64,000 nucleotides of DNA, taken from Hymenolepis diminuta (taxonomy: Eukaryota > Platyhelminthes > Cestoda > Cyclophyllidea > Hymenolepididae). The stretch covers positions 2,236,594 to 2,300,593 of the forward strand of contig CAADRB010000026.1 of assembly GCA_900708905.1 (NCBI GenBank), written 5' to 3'. A program made the position numbers and the translations under genes. Below are positions 26,333 through 38,690 of the stretch, one piece after another; positions within the stretch are counted from its first letter, which is position 1; each line of letters begins with the position of its first letter. The notes beneath the pieces are model-generated. The model was not told where the DNA came from. It ran no database searches and was given only the letters and a program-made list of their open reading frames with translations.

Positions 26333-26609
26333 TTCAAGCTGCTTCAATAGAAGGGAAAAAATCGGCCGCATTAATGAACGAGTGATGAAAAGTTAAATTA
26401 ACGGTAGATTTTATTTAGCAAAAAAATGAAGAAAAATTATCAAGCAAAACTCTAAAAATTGAATTATTCCTAAAAATAAAATAAATTAAGGCAAGAACAA
26501 CACGATAACTAGTGAGAAATCGAAATCTCTAATATTTTCTATTGAAAATTCACACGCTAACTATATTTATTATTATTTTAAGTAGATGAGTTACTAGAAT
26601 GATTGCAAT

Positions 26610-27200
26610 TACGTGTTTTTTTATCTAATTGATAAAAAAAATCTCGTGGTGATTATCTGTCTTAAATCTTTTAATCAAAATGAAACGAGGAAATGAGTTC
26701 TACCTGTGCATCCAAATTATTTAGCTAGAAGTTTTTAGCTACCTATTGCCTTATTTGTTTAAAAATCCACCTTCATCAATTCATTTTATTAAAACAGTTA
26801 TCTAAGATTAAAGTTAAATGGTGATTCATAGAAAAACAATTTAAAAGGAATATTCTGGAGCATTTATATCATCAAGAGTTTGATAAGTGTCAAAATGTGA
26901 ATAAATATACTGTACGGTATTCATCGGGCGTGCTTAATTTAACATTTTTACACCAATATTTTAAACATGACCTTCAGTAGCTAGGCAAAATATTAGTCAC
27001 GGGATTCCAGTCTAGAAAATAGAACGTTTTAAATGGACTTCTGTAATATACGGGCAGGAATTGCAGACGTTTTGATGAAAAAACTGGCCCTGAGACTCCG
27101 AATCGAGGAGCCATCACCATAACATCCGCATTAACGATTTCATTAATCAAAACACCCAAGTGGTAAATTTTGCTCACTATAATCTGGCCATAAAAATGAA
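26610..27200. repeat. Duplicated 5'-flank block, unit E
   Basis: The segment GAAATGAGTTCTACCTGTGCATCCAAATTATTTAGCTAGAAG aligns with unit D at 34387-34428. GAATATTCTGGAGCATTTATATCATCAAGAG aligns with the D segment GAAGTAGTCTGAAGCAATTATAGCATCAGG. ATCCGCATTAACGATTTCATT resembles the end of the D block. Confidence 0.65.
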
Positions 27201-29171
27201 TAAATAATGGGCTTCTAAAACCCATGGAATAGTAAAACAGATGCGGTTAGCATAAACATATTTATTGCACAAGTAAAATCAGAGGATTTTGGATAAAAAG
27301 GACAGTTCTTATTGCGTGATAATTGACAAATTAACAGAAGTTCATTTAGCTGCTAGTTATATTCTAATTTTTGCCACAAAGATGACCCCAAAATGTCCGA
27401 ATAACATTTTTGAGCACACGATACTAATAAACTGAGATCAGAGTAACAACCATTGAATAGGCGGATGTTCAAGTTGTGACACAATGACGGTGTATGAGAA
27501 CAAGCACAAACACATTTGAGTAAAATTCAAAAATCTTAATGCGTTGAATTATGAATCTGCATGAAAAAGGCGTTGGAGCCCACTGTCATAAGAATGATTT
27601 TAAGATGAATTAGTAATCATTTCAATAATTTTCTGTTAAATTACAAATTTCACATCTATTTTGCTATTAATCATAGATTGGATAGAAAATTCAACTGAAT
27701 TGGCTAGACTTCTCCATTTTAGGTTTTCTTTTAGAGGAGTACCTAGCATAGATAGCAACAATTTCCATTATTAAAAGGTAGGCTGCATTGGAAAAATCCA
27801 CTTTACTAAACAATTACACATATTTCATCTTACAGTCAAAATTAATTGAGACAAATTTGGTCTTTATAGTCTCTTTAAAGTGTCACTAAGTCAATCTGCA
27901 ATTCTAAGCCAGGAGTATCAAATGAATCATGAGGTACTACAATACAAAATGCGTTATAAAATTTTTTAATATTTAAATATCTCATAGTTCTCAAATGCGG
28001 AAAAACTGCCTTAATGTATGTACATGTGTTGGCTATTAAATAAGATGGCCTCCCAGCTACATCAGAATAGAACAAATAATCCAAGTGGTTGGAATTTTTT
28101 CCTCTAAGGTAGACCAGTTCCCATTGATTACTTATAAAGGTTTGTTTAAAAAACACTAATAACCTGTATTTTATTTTATTTAATGGATATTTTTGGTTAA
28201 CTTCAGCAGTGAATATGTGTGCATTAACGGAAGAAAAAAAGAATGCCACAAAAAATCCCCGTTCGTTTTTATTTTGAAAGCATTTCCTGCCTACACAGAG
28301 ATTAAGAATAGAGATAATTTAATAGAAAACCATTAACACTTATGTTAAAAAGCCTTTTCTGCTTTTTGTCTACCACCAGAGATTGGTTACTAAGACCTCC
28401 AAGTACACAGCTTAGAGTATAAGAGATCATAAAGTAATTGCAAATGGTCAAGCGTTAGGAGGCAGTTGATACGATACAGAAGTATAAACAGATCTGTATC
28501 CATGGTAGAGTACTGTTCGACTTTATCAATACTCCCATTGACTAGTCCTCTGATCAGCAAAAAATTCCATCAACTCGGTTCATTTGTTTTGCGTTGATTC
28601 CAAATCTTGCCGATTCAGCTAATCATTCTGTATTCATAAAGAGGGGTTTTGTATAACAAAATAAACAGTAAAAATCTTTATAATCTTTAAATTTTAGGAG
28701 AAACAAATGAATGCAAGGCATTTTTCTTAGAAAATAGTTTTCCTCTCAACTCCTCAAGTGAGATGCATATTCAATTCTCTTTCAAATTTAGATATAAAAG
28801 TTTATAAATTATCCAAAATAATGAAATTAAATACCAGCACGTGTGCACCAATGAAATAGAGGGAATCTCACACTCCACAATCAAGATAAAACTCAACCGT
28901 TAATAAATTCTAACTCTCAAAAAGGCATATGAGCATTTTGCTGAAAGAAAAATTTTGCATATAAAGGTTCTGTTGTAATTAGCTGACTTAAAATGAGATA
29001 ATTTTTTCCCAAATCGATATAAAAATTTAAAAAAATTGAATTTAAGGATCAAACGTGTCTTCTAATTCTGTTTTTATTTATTTGTAAAATTTTGCTTTGT
29101 TATTCAAAGCAATATTTTAAGCCAGATAAAATAGGTAATTTTAATGAAGTATTTCATTAGCAGCAACTTAC
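27201..29171. other. Between units E and D; exons 4-5 of unit D not found
   Basis: The expected place for exons 4 and 5 of unit D, but neither is visible. The 124-codon minus-strand open frame at 27875-28249 is the longest single frame in the window and resembles nothing I know. One frame of that size is expected by chance in sequence of this length and composition. Confidence 0.5.
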
Positions 29172-29345
29172 CAAGGATACTTTGCAGAATATCCTTTGGC
29201 GGCAAAGAAGACTCTCCCTTAGCACACACAACTCGACACCACAATAAGACTACACATGCTTATTGTGCTTGTCCGACACCTCAAGAACCTCCTCAGAACT
29301 CAAGTAGCCGGACCTTGGTCATTCACATCTCTAGACTGAATTTAA
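29172..29345 (-). pseudogene. TPST exon 3, unit D first copy (frameshift)
   Basis: One frame reads LSSEEVLEVSDKHNKHV then TAG (unit A: VSSPEKVLETWDKHYKHV). A second frame continues WCRVVCAKGESSLPPKDILQSIL to the donor CTTG|GTAAGT. Both stop and frameshift mark it as dead. It is a different descendant of exon 3 from the one at 31.1 kb, so exon 3 was duplicated within or between units. Confidence 0.8.
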
Positions 29346-31071
29346 AATGTCATTCATTAAATAGAATTTAGTGGAATAAATAACTGCAATCTTTTGAAAT
29401 TGGTTCCTAGTTAAGTATTTGACCTCCTGTTTTGATTTCACAATTTATTAACTTACTACCTCCTACTTAAGCTTACATTCAACAGATTCTGGGCAGTTTA
29501 AAGATAATACTCGTAGTTGTTGATATTTTGCCGCTGTATAAGTATATTAAAATCTTTATATTTGCATTAAAACAAAAAATGAATAAATTGCAATAGCAGC
29601 GGTTTTTCAAATCAAATCCCTTTACTTTTCCTAATCGTGTATTTATTTAGTATAGCATCATGTTCACTCCTGCTACTGGAATGAATCTCACCTTTTCCTA
29701 ATTTATGCCACTAAAAAATGAGGCATTTTGACTTGCCCAAGTTTAGAAATGACAGTCCTATTATTTCTCAACGCCAATTACGAAGAGGTAATTGATTTAT
29801 ATGCTTTTCGTAGATATAATTATTTAATGAAATACCTGGCTTAGCATTTTTGAAAATTACAGAAATATTCAAATGCTTCAAGAAACTTTTAATTAATAAT
29901 TTCATAATTCTATAATAATGAAAGTGTTAATTTATTACATACTTCCTGAATGTAATATTTATTGCACCTAATTAATTTAAATATAGGAATTTTTAAATAA
30001 TAAGGTTTATCAAAATTATATCCCAAAACTCACACAGAAAAGATAAGCAATCTACTAATCCGAATATCTCTCTGATACTTTGAAGATAATAAGCACATTA
30101 TTTCACTTTCACCTTCAAAGTGTTTGGTTTTATTTAATATTTTCTATATCAATTATCTGTTGTTCAACAGGTTATTCCGATTATTTTGCATTCTTTCGAA
30201 TGTAGATTTGCATCATTTCCTCAAGGTTCTATTTGGTTTAACTTACCTTAATGAATTTTTAATCACTGATTAGTTATCACCTCTCGTACAAATTCACACA
30301 GACGCATATGCAAGAGAATATTCTCTTGAAAACGAAAGACAAAATGAGGTTGCATAATGTTATAAATATTAATCTCTGTATAGAATATACTTTGAGAAAT
30401 ATCCATGAAATAAATATGTTCACATTCTCGAAAAGGTATATGAGAATTTGACTTCAAAATAAAGATGTACTTTTATGCATTAATTAAATCAACATTTTCA
30501 TAATTATTAATCTGTATAAGTTCCTTTTGCAAAATGCAATTGTCATGAAAGTTTATTTGGCACCTATGAGCTCCTAATTTAGGTCATTTCGTACGCTCTG
30601 CCTCCCATAAAATTTCTACAGTCGAGGTTCAAAAACAGGCAAATAAAATGCAACATATTATTTCAGATGGAATACAGACGCAATAATAGCACATAAAAGG
30701 AAAATTTGCTAATGGATAAGAGCAGCCATTTTGATTTAATGAAGAAATCATACAATGAGGACATTTCAATGTAATTAAAATATGTAATTAAGATTAATTA
30801 TGAAAATAAAATTTATAAAAAGCTTAAGGATTTACCGAAGCACCATCCGGCCTTAAGCAATGGAGTATGTATATTTGTTTAAAGCAACTTGACATGGATA
30901 TTCTAATAATCATTCTAAACTCTCCGGATAACGTGAACAACCACTGAATGCGCATAATCAGTTTTAAATTACAGAAATTAGCAAAAACAATATCCCATAA
31001 TTTCCTTCGTCAACAATAACATTCTTTTGCAACAGATAAGTTAACAGTGAATTTAGATCAAAAAAACTTAC

Positions 31072-31215
31072 TCAAGATGCTCTGTAGGTTTTCCTTAAAC
31101 TGCAACACGAGATCTTCATAGCTCACAACTCGGCATCGTGATGAGGTCATACAATCCAGCAGAAAATTCTTGTAGTGGTTGTCTGAGACCTACAGCAAGA
31201 CCCGAAATATACTTG
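31072..31215 (-). pseudogene. TPST exon 3, unit D second copy
   Basis: Reads DNHYKNFLLDCMTSSRCRVV then SYEDLVLQFKENLQSIL, closely matching DKHYKHVLPHC..PRCRVV and YEDLVLRPKENLQSIL, and ends at the donor TTGA|GTAAGT. Both cysteines are kept. An in-frame TAG precedes this part and the 5' end is rearranged, so the exon as a whole is broken. Confidence 0.82.
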
Positions 31216-32204
31216 AATGAAAAAAGGAATTAGAATTTTTTAGCAAAATATCAAGATTTCATTAAAAATGCTAATTTGATTAATAAATAAGTGTTTATTT
31301 TATTTATCCAAAGTACATGTACATTTGTTTAAAAATTGATTCTTATTGGGCTCATTAATGTTACAAACTTTTTACATTAGGAGTAACTAGATACCCATGG
31401 TTATAAAAACAGAAGAGTTCGTCCAGAAAGCGTGATTACCTCTCAGTTGTATTAATCAGTCAGCAAATAAGGTAAAACAAACAAGAGGTAAGTAAAATTG
31501 ACCTCAATTCGACGGGGAATAAAGATAATACTTTATTAATTGAGAAACTATTAAACATATATTCAACGTTATGTAAGTAAATCTATGAATATTGTTCCCT
31601 AAAGTGCTAGATAAAGTGAACAAAATAAAGAGAGAGACGGTAGACGAATGAGAAGATTAGTAGCAATAACAAATACTATGCGTTGAACGAGAATGCAGTA
31701 TATTAATTAAAACACGTTAACTTAGTTTATTCAATTATTTCTTATGTCACAACCAATGGTTTACGGCATACAATCAGCTATACTAGGGACTGAGAACAGT
31801 AGCATCTGAAATCACAAATAGCTGCATATATAAATTTAAATGAATTGAGTGAGCAGTGCTAACTGCTGGACAAACGCTCTCACTTTAAAATTTTGCAGTC
31901 GGAGACAAGTGTGTGAAGAAGAAAGTGGCCATGCAACTACTCCTCTTATAATTCGCGCTGCCGAATGTGTACTTTCATGTAATTATTCCAAATTCAAGGC
32001 AAACATAGATTCAAAAAACACGAACCTCAAAACTAAACTTTACAATTCAAAGCTGAAAACGAATATGGAAAAGCAAAGTTACTATAAGGCCTTGCAAGGG
32101 TTACTCTTCTATCCACCAATAATTGCAAGCCATGCATCCTTCTGTACAATTTGTATATTCGATACGATCTATAAATAAAATTACACGTTTTATATAACTG
32201 CACG

Positions 32205-33230
32205 TAAGTGTGTCTTCATAAACAAGCTATAAAGACTCCCAAAGAGGAAAATACGGTACATTAAGATGCAGAGGACCTTGCATTAGTAACAACTTTTCAA
32301 GAGATCTACTTTACTTGTGCTACCACGATATACCCACCGTAGGTAAAAAAGAGCACTGAAGTCTTTCAGAGTAAGAAACTAATTTTCAGTCATTAAATGA
32401 TGTAGAGAGACTATCGAATAATACCTCGGTTGACAGCTCAGTGTTTTGCAAGTGCAACCTTAAATAATTATTAGGTCTCTGTGATACATGATGAGTCTCA
32501 AAGGTAGAAATCCACAAAATATGATTCCATAAGAGCATTACTTACCTCAATACAGTTTGAACTTCTACTGCTCGTTTAGAACCATCAGAATAAACCTTGC
32601 AATGGGAATTTGAGAGTTTTTATTTATTAAACCAATTTAGATATTGTTCTTACGTTAACAGAAAACGAGACGGGAAAGTTCAACATATCACACGTGATAT
32701 CATGACCGCTCTAATTAATTAAGAATACCGTCTTTAATATCTTCTTAATATTGGTAAAATTAATTGCCTCAGGAGTTTCTTCTAACAATTCACTGGCAAT
32801 AAGGGTTTTTCAAACATGCTGTTTGGCGACGGGGATGTAGTCAACACTCGGGTTTGTTAATTTCAAGGTCAATCGTATTATTCATTTCTTTCCAACGAGT
32901 TTCTTGAGAAACAACTCAAAGTTACCAGCTCAAGTTGGGGTTTAAAGGAATGTTAAGACATACTTATTGTAGTTACCTTTTCAAAGGAAATTGACGTAAA
33001 AGGCAAAAAAGAAAATGATACTCTTTACCTCTATATGTAATTTATCTGTCCTCCATAAATTATGCAGTTATTGCAAATTTTAATGTATTGGCAATCATTA
33101 AACAAATTTGTTTTTACTACCTTACCAGATTTTAAAATTAACGAATTCACTGGCATGAATTAGGTTAGTTAAATTGGAAACACGACAAATTTTCAAGACC
33201 AGAAACTATGTCGACATTGTGGAATTAAAC
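32205..33230. repeat. Intron 2 / intron 1 sequence shared with unit E (unit D copy)
   Basis: Counterpart of 24541-25510 with the same order of blocks. The exon 2 remnant at 32546-32630 lies inside it, which fixes where exon 2 of unit E should have been. Confidence 0.75.
32546..32630 (-). pseudogene. TPST exon 2 3'-end remnant, unit D
   Basis: About 80 bases match the end of exon 2 of the intact gene (TTCTGATGGTTC, CGAGCAGTA, CTGTATTGAG), followed by the donor GTAAGTAATG. An indel disrupts the VRDGRA codons. The rest of exon 2, including the catalytic Glu, is not recognisable beyond about 32630. Confidence 0.72.
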
Positions 33231-33882
33231 GAATTAGAATTAATCGCGAAATAAATAAATATATTAATTTATACCTTCGCACATAACTGACAGACTAAAT
33301 TTTTCATTAAAAAAACCCTTTCAACCTTAATAACCTGGAAGGTCCCTAAAGAATAGGGTAATGAGTACGTGCTCACCTTCAAAAGAAATCATTTTCCACA
33401 TTTTTCTCCTCCAATAAACTTAATATTCATTTATTCTTGCATATCCTTGTTTAGGCTACATATTAAATGAAATTTTAATGAATTATATTTGAAAAGTTTA
33501 AATTTTTCTTAAATTACTCTCTTTTACTTGTTGTGTTATAAATGATATAAGATAAGGCATTTTCATTTCTTCTGTATGTATTACACAGTTTCTTATTATA
33601 TTAAAATTTATACATTTAAACATGTAAAGGAAGCAGACAAAAATAAAGAACTGCCATGTTTTTCCATTCACTGTTAGAAACACGACTAGAAGACACTATA
33701 GTTTTAATTTCTTACTAGCCCTTAGCTTGATATCAAATACCGGAAATCAAATGGACTGCTAAATGGTCTTTAATAAAACTGCTTACTTTTTCTCACCGCA
33801 TAGATTTACGGATGTGATAAGACAAAGACAGTAAAAAGTGAAAAACGGTGACAAATTTAAAGACTCAAATATTTAAGCCAAC

Positions 33883-34052
33883 CCCTTCTTGGATATCCAG
33901 TAGTTAACTCTTTAGAGTCTGGGTATTATCTCATGACGAGAAATCCCTACAAATAGACAAAAGCAGGGAGCTATGTCTAAATAGAAGATTCCAAAAAGGT
34001 ATATTAGGCAAACAACGAAGAAGAAAACCTGTGACAGGCATACAAGTGACAT
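33883..34052 (-). pseudogene. TPST exon 1, unit D (ATG, anchor and donor kept; frameshift)
   Basis: Begins ATG TCA CTT GTA and reads MSLVCLSQVFFF then LFGIFYLDIAPCF, a good signal anchor aligned with MPLVYLS and GIFYFNVTPCF of unit A. A stop follows after RHEIIPRL. In another frame the loop survives as TGYPRRG, with Ser replaced by Arg, and the donor AAGAAGG|GTTGGC is kept. It is 170 nt versus 190 nt in unit A, so the frame is broken. Confidence 0.8.
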
Positions 34053-34309
34053 TTTCGATTCTGAAAGTTAAAAAAATATCAAACCAGCTGCACATTTTGT
34101 GTGAAATATGTTGAAATAGATAAAAATTAAAGGAAATGAATTCTAAAGGTTTTTGGAAGGAATGCCCCTTAATTAATAAGGGCATTTTTCAAAATTTTTA
34201 TATCATAAATTAAATGTCTCCTAATTATGCCCATTACCCTTTTGATTTAAATTATAATTAATAATTTCTGGCATAAAAAATAAAGAGATCCAATTTAATT
34301 AACTTTATG

Positions 34310-35240
34310 TTCGTGTTTTTTTTATCCAGTTTGCGGTGACAGTATGTCAATTCTCATAATCAAAGCAGAGTTGATGTCTATGGATCAATGAGTTCAAGTT
34401 GTGTATCTAAATCACTCAGCTAGAACTTTGTAGCCACTTACTGCCTTAAAGGCTTCTCATCTTACTCATTCGTTTTAATCATTTCATTTTGTCGAAATTA
34501 TCACTTAAAGTCTCATTTAAGATTCACAATAGTGATCTGTAGAATAAAATGACTTAAACGGAAGTAGTCTGAAGCAATTATAGCATCAGGAGATCGGTAC
34601 AAAACAATCTTTGGAAGGATAGCCTATAAACCATACATCAATCTTAAACATGTGATTAATTTCAAGGCTATCCGAAATTGGAGTAGCAGTGTTCCAGTAG
34701 AGGAAACATGAAAGATTTAAGTACACATCCTCAATTTAGGAGACGCAGATGCAGGCATCTGATGTCAACTTCAGATGTCAACTACTTTAAGACAGCCGCT
34801 ACCAAAACCGTCGCATCTGCGATTTCATTTCCAAACTCTATCGCTCTCTACATATATCCCGTTTTTGACAAAACTTCCAATAACGACTTGAAAAAAATTC
34901 TTTTTTCTTAATCTGGAAATAAAACAGGCTGCATTGTTGAATCATGAAAACAAATAAAAAATTATGACGTATTTATAAAAAATGATTACAATAATAACAA
35001 GTAGAGTTATTAGATATTTATAAATTTCAAATACATATACATTTGGCTCTAACATTATCCATTAGCTTAATAATATGCACTATATTTCAGCTTATGGGTA
35101 CTTTTAAAAGCCAGATTTAATTAAGTTTTAATTGAGAGATGAACAAATAGGTAATTTAGAGGCTAATCAAAGTTTAATTTGAAATATAGATGGCACCAAA
35201 CATCTCTAGAACGATAAGCAGGAATCAATAAATTTCGCAG
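34310..35240. repeat. Duplicated 5'-flank block, unit D
   Basis: Contains AATGAGTTCAAGTTGTGTATCTAAATCACTCAGCTAGAA, shared with units B, C and E, and GCAGTGTTCCAGTAGAG, shared with C. GATAAGCAGGAATCAATAAATTTCGCAGA matches the A and B blocks. Short open frames here are chance. Confidence 0.7.
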
Positions 35241-36349
35241 ATCATGTTTTCCATATGACTCATTTTCAAATTGTGATATGCTGATAGGTTAAAGCTAATG
35301 AATACTATGGACGATCTCCCTTCTAAATCATATAACTGCAACAGCCCTTATCAGCAATCCTCAATCCAGGGTGATTATACAATGCAATAGGTGAAAATAA
35401 TGCTTTCTAGAACAAAGTCAATACGTGTCGATTGCAGCAACTGAGCAGAGTAAAAAGTTAGAATTCCATCTGCCCCTAACTAATACGGATCCGTCTATAC
35501 CAAATTCTATTCGTATATGAATGACTTCAGTGTCTTGCATGCTATTTCATTAAATAGAAAATCTCCAATTATGTGAGGTATTAGAAAAAGAAATATTTTT
35601 CTGTTTATTATTTTAAGTGGCTTATTTTTATCCAAAAATGGATTTTTGTAGAGCAATCTAGCAGGATTTTAAATAAAAACCATAATTCATTTGTTTATAT
35701 TTTAAGTGTGTATAAGTGCATCTCTCTTGCACTCATGGATAAAATAGTAAGAGCAAAGCCACTCGATTTATTACATTTATCCTCAAGAGGCAGAAGAATT
35801 TGTTTGCCGTACGAAATGCTAATAAGTGGGTACTAATGGCAGATTAGAGTTTGCATGACCACCCAATCGAGCAAAAAATCACTACATTTACTGCCTTTAA
35901 TAAGCATTCCTTTCAATTCTATCACTAACTTTCCCTCTTTTTATTAATCCTTTCTACATTAGATGAGCAATAACTATCAGTTACACGCTTAGTCATGGAG
36001 AAAAAAATAGAGTGGCAAATAATTGCAGAATATGGATCTCTTTTCCATGCCTATATTGAAATAGTCACTTGATCTTGTAAAATATGCTAGCGTGACTTGT
36101 GTGAACCACTTCGAAAAAGCAAATAAAATACAATCTACTTCTTGCATAAACGAAATGCTGAAATCTCTTATTTAGAACGAATCTTTAGCCAAAGCTGTAA
36201 GAAAACGAGATCGGTAACTCTGATTTCTTTAATGTTACATGGATTGCACTGTTTTTCACCACTCCAAATATTAACCGTTTATACTGATTGGCTACTGAAA
36301 TGGTAAAAAACTCCAATATCTAATTTCAGATATTTTAAGTATCAGTAAG

Positions 36350-36560
36350 TTCAATCATAGTTATTTGAGGGTGTTGACGGACTGCTACTCTGCCATGCAT
36401 ATCGTCTTTAATTATTTCCATCCTCACTGATATCGGTTAACATTTGACGTACACATCAATACTGACTCCCGATATATTTAAACATTTCATAATTACTACT
36501 GCTTACTTTGTAGCATTTATTTTTCTCACTGGAGGTGATTTTTGAACGATAAATTGGCAC
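36350..36560. repeat. Intron 1 block shared with unit B (unit C copy)
   Basis: GACTGCTACTCTGCCATGCATATCGTCTTTAATTATTTCCATCCTCACTGATATCGGTTAACATTTGACGTACACATC aligns without gaps over most of its length with unit B at 47095-47180. This is better preserved than the neighbouring exons. Confidence 0.8.
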
Positions 36561-36968
36561 AATTTAATATATTTTAATGATAACTTAAATTTCAGTAAAA
36601 ATGCTTTCTCTTACTCCTTTTCATCGAATTTGGTCTCTGTTTTTATTTATTGGCTGCTTTCAGAAACAGTAATTCATTAAATTAAGTTAAATTAAAAATT
36701 ATCTGATACGAATATAAGAAAATTTTAGCTAGACAGGGACTTCATTTTTTTCTTTTCCCATTTGGAAGTGATTAAAAATTGTTGTGTTTAATGAAATCGA
36801 GCTGGGCAAAAAATGCCGAAACTTAAATACAGTGCCAAATATAATTAAAACAAAATTTATGACGTAATTTCCCTCAACACGCCGATTTATGGACGTGATA
36901 AAATTGAGATAATGGAAACATAAAAAATAGAACAGGGCAAATTTTAACATGCACGTAAATAAACCAGT

Positions 36969-37090
36969 CACTTCTTGGATACACCAATAAAAGTCAGCGG
37001 TTCGCTGCTTAGTGTCTGGGTTTCATCCCATGAGAAGAACTTCTTGCAGAAGGCCAAAATAATAAAAATGTCGAAAAATTCAGATTTCAA
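36969..37090 (-). pseudogene. TPST exon 1 3' half, unit C (truncated copy)
   Basis: Reads AFCKKFFSWDETQTLSSEPL then TFIGVSKK and a stop, against PCKEFSSCDDTQTLSSEPL then IFIGGYPRS in unit A. The signal-anchor half is badly degraded. The donor GT is AC at 36968-36967, and the phosphosulfate loop is lost. No exons 2-5 are seen before unit D begins. Intron 1 and the 5' flank are preserved on either side. Confidence 0.78.
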
Positions 37091-37839
37091 AAATTATGTT
37101 TATTTGACATCGTTTTCTTTTAATTAAAGGAAATCGATTACCTTAAGAATTAGGCCAGTGCAAGAGTAATAAAATATACATTTTAATGCAAATAATGGCA
37201 AGGATACCGTGGCTTTCGAAAAGAGTGCTTCTTAACTAAGATGTATACTTTGTAAAACTTCCAATAGTTTACAAAATCAATATTAATGGACTTGTGTTGA
37301 CAAACTGAGTAAATCAGATAAATACCGTTAAAAGTGACATGTTGATATGTCCTTAAATAGAAGAGCGTTAAAGTTAACTCATTTGAGAAATAAATATTCA
37401 CTTGCACCATCAAGTGAACTGGGCTGTAACTTGTTTAAGGTTTTATATAAGCAACAGGAAGAAGTATAACAGTTAGTTGGGGCTGACAATTAATTAATGA
37501 GTTCACAAAGAGAAATATCAATACAATGATAATTGACGGCAACCTATGACTGAGAAGTCATAAGGAAAGGCTTTTAAGTTAATGAATAATAATGTCGTCT
37601 GCTTGTTTGTTTGACCTTTAAAGTTTAAATGCTTATAAAAAATTGATTCCACTTTATTTTACCTTCTTCACAAAAAAATTAGAGTAAAATAAATAACGGC
37701 ATGAAACATGAAGTTAGTAAACATTCAAATATTCACAAAAATCTGCAAGAATTCGTTTTATGTTCATTACACCTCAGACATAAAATTGTATTTATTTTGT
37801 CTAAATGAACAAGAACACCAATTAAATTTATTTGGTATT

Positions 37840-38690
37840 TGTTTTTATTAAGTTGCTCTGATTATGACGATGATGCCAATGAGTTTTATTTATGTATTTA
37901 AATCACTCAGGTGAAACAGCGAAGCCTACGTCTGCCCACGAATCTAAAAATCTCTTGCTCATCCTCCCCCCTCCCTCCCACCTCTCCCAACAAATACACT
38001 TGAGAGACTCATATTCCTCCAAATTATTGCCGTAAGTCTCAATTAAAATGCCATGGAGCGATCCGTGGAACCAAATTTTGAGGAAGGAATTTAAAACAAA
38101 CGAACGAAACGAACTATGCTTTTAAATAGTACAATGCTCACCGCGAGTTTTTTATAGACCAATATTTCATTTCATTGTAACTGTTAAAGCATGAGAATCA
38201 ATGGCAAACCAAAATTGGAGACGCAGTGTTCCAGTCGAGAGTCATGGCCCCAATTCAGGAGAGGCGGCTACAAAGTGGCCGCCACTAAGCGATTTCATTC
38301 CTCAGACTCCCGAATTTCTATCTTGCCTTTTTAGTATTCGTTGATAATGACTCCAAATAATTCTGCTTAGTTATAATGTGGGAATAAATCACGAAAGCAC
38401 ATTAAAATCTCAAAAGAGATGAATTCAGACAGAGTATGACCTATCAGATTTTAAAAAATGCATAGATTTAAACCTGTAAATACCGTCTATTTAAAATTGA
38501 ATTCGCTTAACGTCTATACTAGTGAATGGAACAAATAAATACTCTAGACACTCGCTATAATTCAATTCTGTACTAGAATTGACTCCAACATATACCTATA
38601 ACATTTTGAGCCGCAAGAATCAACAAAATATAATAAACTCTGCTGTCTCCACAAGCACAACAGCAAGCATATTTTCAAGTAATGGCAGGC
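37840..38690. repeat. Duplicated 5'-flank block, unit C
   Basis: Contains GAGTTTTATTTATGTATTTAAATCACTCA, AAATTATTGCCGTAAGTCTCAATTAAAATG and GCAGTGTTCCAGTCGAG, each with counterparts in units D, E or G. The end, TATTTTCAAGTAATGGCAGGCAGG, matches units A and B. Confidence 0.7.
37962..37988. repeat. Pyrimidine tract
   Basis: TCCTCCCCCCTCCCTCCCACCTCTCCC, unusual in this A+T-rich context. It lies inside the unit C 5'-flank block and is absent from the corresponding place in units D and G. Confidence 0.8.

Larger units (their letters stand above)
29172..34052 (-). pseudogene. TPST pseudogene, unit D (exons 1, 2 part, 3 twice)
   Basis: Contains exon 1 (33883-34052), the 3' end of exon 2 (32546-about 32630) and two separate copies of exon 3 (31072-about 31215 and 29172-about 29345). 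No exon 4 or 5 could be found between 27.2 and 29.1 kb. Intron 1 and 2 sequence is closely similar to unit E, so the two are sister copies. Frameshifts in exons 1 and 2 and stops in both exon 3 copies rule out a normal enzyme. Confidence 0.78.

Noticed and set aside
27875..28249. 124-codon minus-strand open frame, the longest single frame
   Set aside because: No family resemblance. With about two-thirds A+T, a rough calculation gives of the order of one frame this long in a 64-kb window by chance.
17497..34052. Idea that units D, E and F together make a mosaic functional transcript (D exon 1, D exon 3, E exons 4-5)
   Set aside because: No usable exon 2 with the catalytic Glu is visible in D or E, and D exon 1 and both D exon 3 copies contain frameshifts or stops.
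36729..36971. 80-codon minus-strand open frame with hydrophobic content
   Set aside because: It lies in intron 1 of unit C, and the hydrophobicity comes from T-rich intron sequence. The homologous unit B intron does not keep the frame.
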